Below the pieces are notes generated by a model, which was not told where the DNA came from, did not search any database, and saw nothing but the letters and a program-made list of their open reading frames with translations. Both the position numbers and the translations under genes were made by a program. DNA of 64,000 nucleotides from Salvelinus alpinus (taxonomy: Eukaryota > Chordata > Actinopteri > Salmoniformes > Salmonidae), in the NCBI RefSeq assembly GCF_045679555.1, contig NC_092094.1, forward strand, positions 34,984,430 to 35,048,429. Reading direction: 5' to 3'. Position 1 is the stretch's first letter, and each line of letters begins with the position of its first letter. Positions 60,841 through 64,000 of this stretch are shown here, one piece after another.

Positions 60841-62747
60841 TGTGTGTATACGTGTACTCTTGGCACTTAACTTATGGGGTGCATGGATTAACTAATTTCT
60901 ACAAAACCAGGGGAGTTTTTGGGGGGGAGAAACAATGTGCTGGTAATCAGATAGTTTCAGGTGTAACTTTACACTGTTAGCTCTCTTCAGTGAAGAATAC
61001 TGTACTCTCTAACAGCTGTGTCAACTGGATTTTGCTCTAATTTTATTGCATTTTCATAATAAAAACAGTCTGTATAGTCACTGTTTTAGAAGAGATACTA
61101 ACACAATAGAACAGCCCACTGTATCAAAAGGAACCAGTCCAATAATTGGAAGCCCATTTTTCTTTCCACATCAAACCTTGAATCAATAGCATCATCAGGC
61201 TGAGCTGAGACACCCCAGGGCTTCGTGACAAATGGCATGCGCTTGGTGGTTTTGTTCCACACTTCAGTGTATCCTGTTTGCACTCCAGCTCCAGTCATGT
61301 CATGGTAGAGGGCTGTTTGGTGGGTGGCTGTGCAGATAGGAGATTACTGTTTGATTTGTTACTGAGAGAGCAACAGACTGGTGACAGAAGAAACAGTTTG
61401 CCTTTCTCCAGACATAATTGAGCCCTGCAGCAGAAATCCTCTATTACACAAATACAACTCTTGAAGCTTGGAAGATACATGTGCTGCAAACCGTTCTGCC
61501 TTGGAGACTTCTGGGGCTGGAGAGAATGATAGCACAAGTGTCAAGGCTGTAAATGTTAAGCAGCTGGAACAGTTGGTATGCAGTACTTTGTCTTACGGTT
61601 CAGAAATGACCAGGTATTTATTAACAAACTTATGGTGGTAATTACACAGTAATAATCATGTTTATATGGTAATTACATGGTAAGAACCAATGAATTACAA
61701 ATGTTTCATGAAGGAGCTTGCCTATATTAGTGCATATCTCCATTCCAAGAACAATAGAATAGCTGTGTTGCTCCCCAGATAGCACAGCTAGGCCTGTCAC
61801 ATTCATTTCAGCAGATTGAATGCTCCTAGCTCCTGGTCTGCCGCCTGGTATATTAGTGATGCTCCTTGCCTCTGTAATAACTGACACAAGATGCAATTGC
61901 ACATACCTAATTGGGATTTTCACTGTCCATTTGCACCTTCCAATTAGTGGAGCAATAGTATTATGGTACTGAGTGCTTGCTCTAATTGATTTTCTAGAGC
62001 TTTATAGTTTTACACACCCCGTGAGAGTTGGGTTTTTGAAGCAGATATGTGATGAGATTTTATCATCTTTTCTTTATTATGTTGAGATTGTGGTCATAAA
62101 AGGCAATGATGATGTATCTAATGTTGTATATCTTGAACAGTAGTCCATGCTACTCATAGAGTACAGTTAATATACCATTCAGGTTGATCTTTACAGGATG
62201 TGTAGGTGATCTTGACCGACTACACGTTTTTATCCAGACTCGGCAACAGTCAGATTGGTAGATCAGTTGGCATGTCCTGTTTTTTTCCCTTAGGTACATA
62301 AGATACCTGAGACATTGAGATATCTCGCCCTACCAGGGATCATGTGACACATTGCCTACATACCTCTTTAATGACAAGCATGGCCTTCAGCGCACATTTT
62401 CCAGTATTATATCAATGTAATGGCTGTTCTGTGTCACCATCTGACTGCATTTTGATGCATGCTCTTGTCCTTCATGTTCACGTCAGCGTGATGAGCCTAC
62501 TGCTCATCTAAATACACATTAAGAGCATAGCCATATACCATATTCTGACAGCTTGAGTTATATGCCTGGAATTTGATTAAACCAGCTCTTGCCCCTCACA
62601 CTTCATGTTCTGCACGATTCCATTCATCTAACTAATAATATTTTTTGTACAGTTATTATTTTTTTTTTAACAATACACTACATACACATACAAACAATAT
62701 TGTGAATTATTCTGATGGTGGCTATAATTACTTTTTTCTTGGTCTAG

Positions 62748-62804
62748 AAATCTTGGAGGTTCCAGAGAATTGTACTTGCACAGCCTCATTCCCAAGCCAA
62801 ACAG
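62748..62804 (+). CDS. st8sia2: st8sia2 coding exon 2 (57-bp stem-region exon)
   Basis: A 57-bp exon lies between CTTTTTTCTTGGTCTAG and GTTTGT. Joined in phase to exon 1 (GC + A) it reads ANLGGSRELYLHSLIPKPNR, ending two bases into the last codon. The pattern GG...LHS...K-NR matches the start of the ST8SIA2 stem (G-N-S-G-G-R...SLHSKSNR in mammals). The donor GTTTGT is weak. The frame closes within the following intron, so the exon is easily missed. Intron 1 (60001-62747) carries a palindromic repeat and a long microsatellite. Confidence 0.78.
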
Positions 62805-62958
62805 GTTTGTCAGGCTGGTCTGCCCCTTCCTCCATTGCCTCCTGATTTTGTAATACTCATCAATTCTGTTATTCTAGCTTTTTATTTGCTACCCTTCAGA
62901 GCTCATATGCTTGCAGACATGTAAAATAATTAACAGACTTAATACACATGAACATATC

Positions 62959-64000
62959 TGTCACGTTCCTGACCTATTTCTGTTAGTTTGTTATATGTGT
63001 TAGTTGGTCAGGACGTGAGTTTGGGTGGGCAGTCTATGTTTTCTGTTTCTATGTTGGTTTTGGGTTGCCTGGTATGGCTCTTAATTAGAGGCAGGTGTTT
63101 TGCGTTTTCCTCTAATTGAGAGTCATATTTAGGTAGGGTGTTCTCACTGTTTGTTTGTGGGTGATTGTCTCCTGTGTTTGTGTCTGCGCACCACACGGGA
63201 TTGTTTCGGCGTGTTATTTCGTTTATGTAGTCTGTTTCCTGCTCGTGAGTTCTTCGTGTCTTTTATGTAAGTTCCATGTTTCAGGTTTCGTCTACGTTGT
63301 CCGTTTGTTATTTTGTATTTCAAGTATAGTTCGTTTTTGTTCTTGTTTAAATAAATCATTATGTCTGTTCTCTACGCTGCGCCTTGGTTCCCTCAATACT
63401 CCTCCTCTTCCGAAGATGAAGAGGAGGAGGAATGCCGTTACAGAATCACCCACCAAGAATCCAGAACCAAGCAGCGTAATTTGGAGCAACGGGGAAGTAT
63501 ACAGGACTTATGGAGTTGGGAGCAAATATTTAACGGAGAGGGACCATTGGCTAAAGTGAAGCACCGTCCATGGGAACAGCTGGAGGCAGCTCGGAGAGTG
63601 GAGGAAGAGAGAGAGAGGAACCGGAGTTATGAGGGAACGCGTCTTGCACGGAAGCCCAAAAAGCCCGTGAGTAACACCCAAAAATTTCTTGGGGGGGGGC
63701 TAAGAGGTAGTGGGCCAAGGGCAGGTAGGAGACCTGCGCCCACTTCCCAGGCTTACCGTGGAGAGCGGGAGTACGGGCAGGCGCCGTGTTACGCAGTAGA
63801 GCGCACGGTGTCTCCTGTACGAGTGCATAGCCCAGTGCGGGTTATTCCACCTCCCCGCACTGGTAGGGCTAGATTGGGTATTGAGCCAGGTGTCATGAGG
63901 CCGGCTCAACGCGTCTGGTCTCCAGTGCGTCTCCTCGGGCCGGCATACATGGCACCTGCCTTACGCATGGTTTCCCCGGTTCGCCTACATAGCCCGGTGC
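62959..64000 (+). mobile_element. LTR retrotransposon, 5' part, runs off the window
   Basis: The 5' LTR is 62959-63442 (484 bp, same family as 51936-52416). The interior continues to the window end. One frame gives LEAARRVEEERERNRSYEGT then RLARKPKKPV; the related element at about 22600-22690 gives KAERQCYEGTRLARKPE. Farther on, the frame with AYRGEREYGQAPCYAVERTV is proline/arginine-rich, like that element. The 5-bp flank before it is ATATC. It lies in st8sia2 intron 2. Confidence 0.85.

Noticed and set aside
62645..62845. 66-residue frame over st8sia2 exon 2
   Set aside because: Different frame from the one that joins exon 1; only the ANLGGSREL... frame fits the family.

Overview
This is vertebrate nuclear DNA: split genes, long introns, CA/TG microsatellites and a dense layer of nested transposons. 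The Tc1 families, tRNA-derived SINEs and L2-type retrotransposons point to a salmonid fish (Salmo/Oncorhynchus/Salvelinus type). I infer this from remembered repeat families, not from a search.

Two protein-coding genes are supported, both on the + strand. (1) The last eight coding exons of slco3a1 (organic anion transporter OATP3A1) lie at 33096-44674. They join in phase, carry the OATP signature and end in the SLCO3A1 C-terminus. Bases 1-33095 hold no exon I can recognise and are probably a long upstream intron. (2) The first two coding exons of st8sia2 (alpha-2,8-polysialyltransferase) lie at 59903-60000 and 62748-62804. A TATA-like box and three short upstream ORFs precede the ATG. The gene continues past the right edge. 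The order SLCO3A1 then ST8SIA2 is also found on human 15q26.

Most of the rest is mobile DNA, and many copies can be delimited to the base by target-site duplications (TSDs). Tc1/mariner copies lie at 7760-9182, 12330-14042 (interrupted), 18747-20371, 35834-37450 and 50173-51786. There is also a deleted Tc1 carrying a second repeat (37669-38821) and a transposase remnant (41690-42218). The 35834-37450 copy looks young: it has a 340-codon open transposase with an intact DD34E triad and near-identical ~200-bp inverted repeats. Two hAT-like elements have 8-bp TSDs (29849-31291, 52878-54529). A small TIR element has a TAA TSD (27272-27637). Two SINEs have 13-16 bp TSDs (15211-15618, 26605-27060). 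LTR elements include a complete 2-kb non-autonomous copy (22165-24216) with a further LTR-like insertion inside it, two solo LTRs (46613-46909, 51936-52416), and a copy entering at 62959 and running off the right edge. L2-type non-LTR fragments lie at 33925-35833 (continuing at 37451), 40195-41640, 46283-47140 (- strand) and 57607-58773. A different reverse transcriptase fragment lies at 3720-4300 (- strand).

I found no CRISPR array, rRNA or functional tRNA gene, and no clearly new multi-gene system. The most noteworthy items are the intact Tc1 copy, the paired LTR families sharing a proline-rich internal region and an LTR-end hairpin, the nested insertions that can be ordered in time, and the st8sia2 5' end with its 57-bp second exon.
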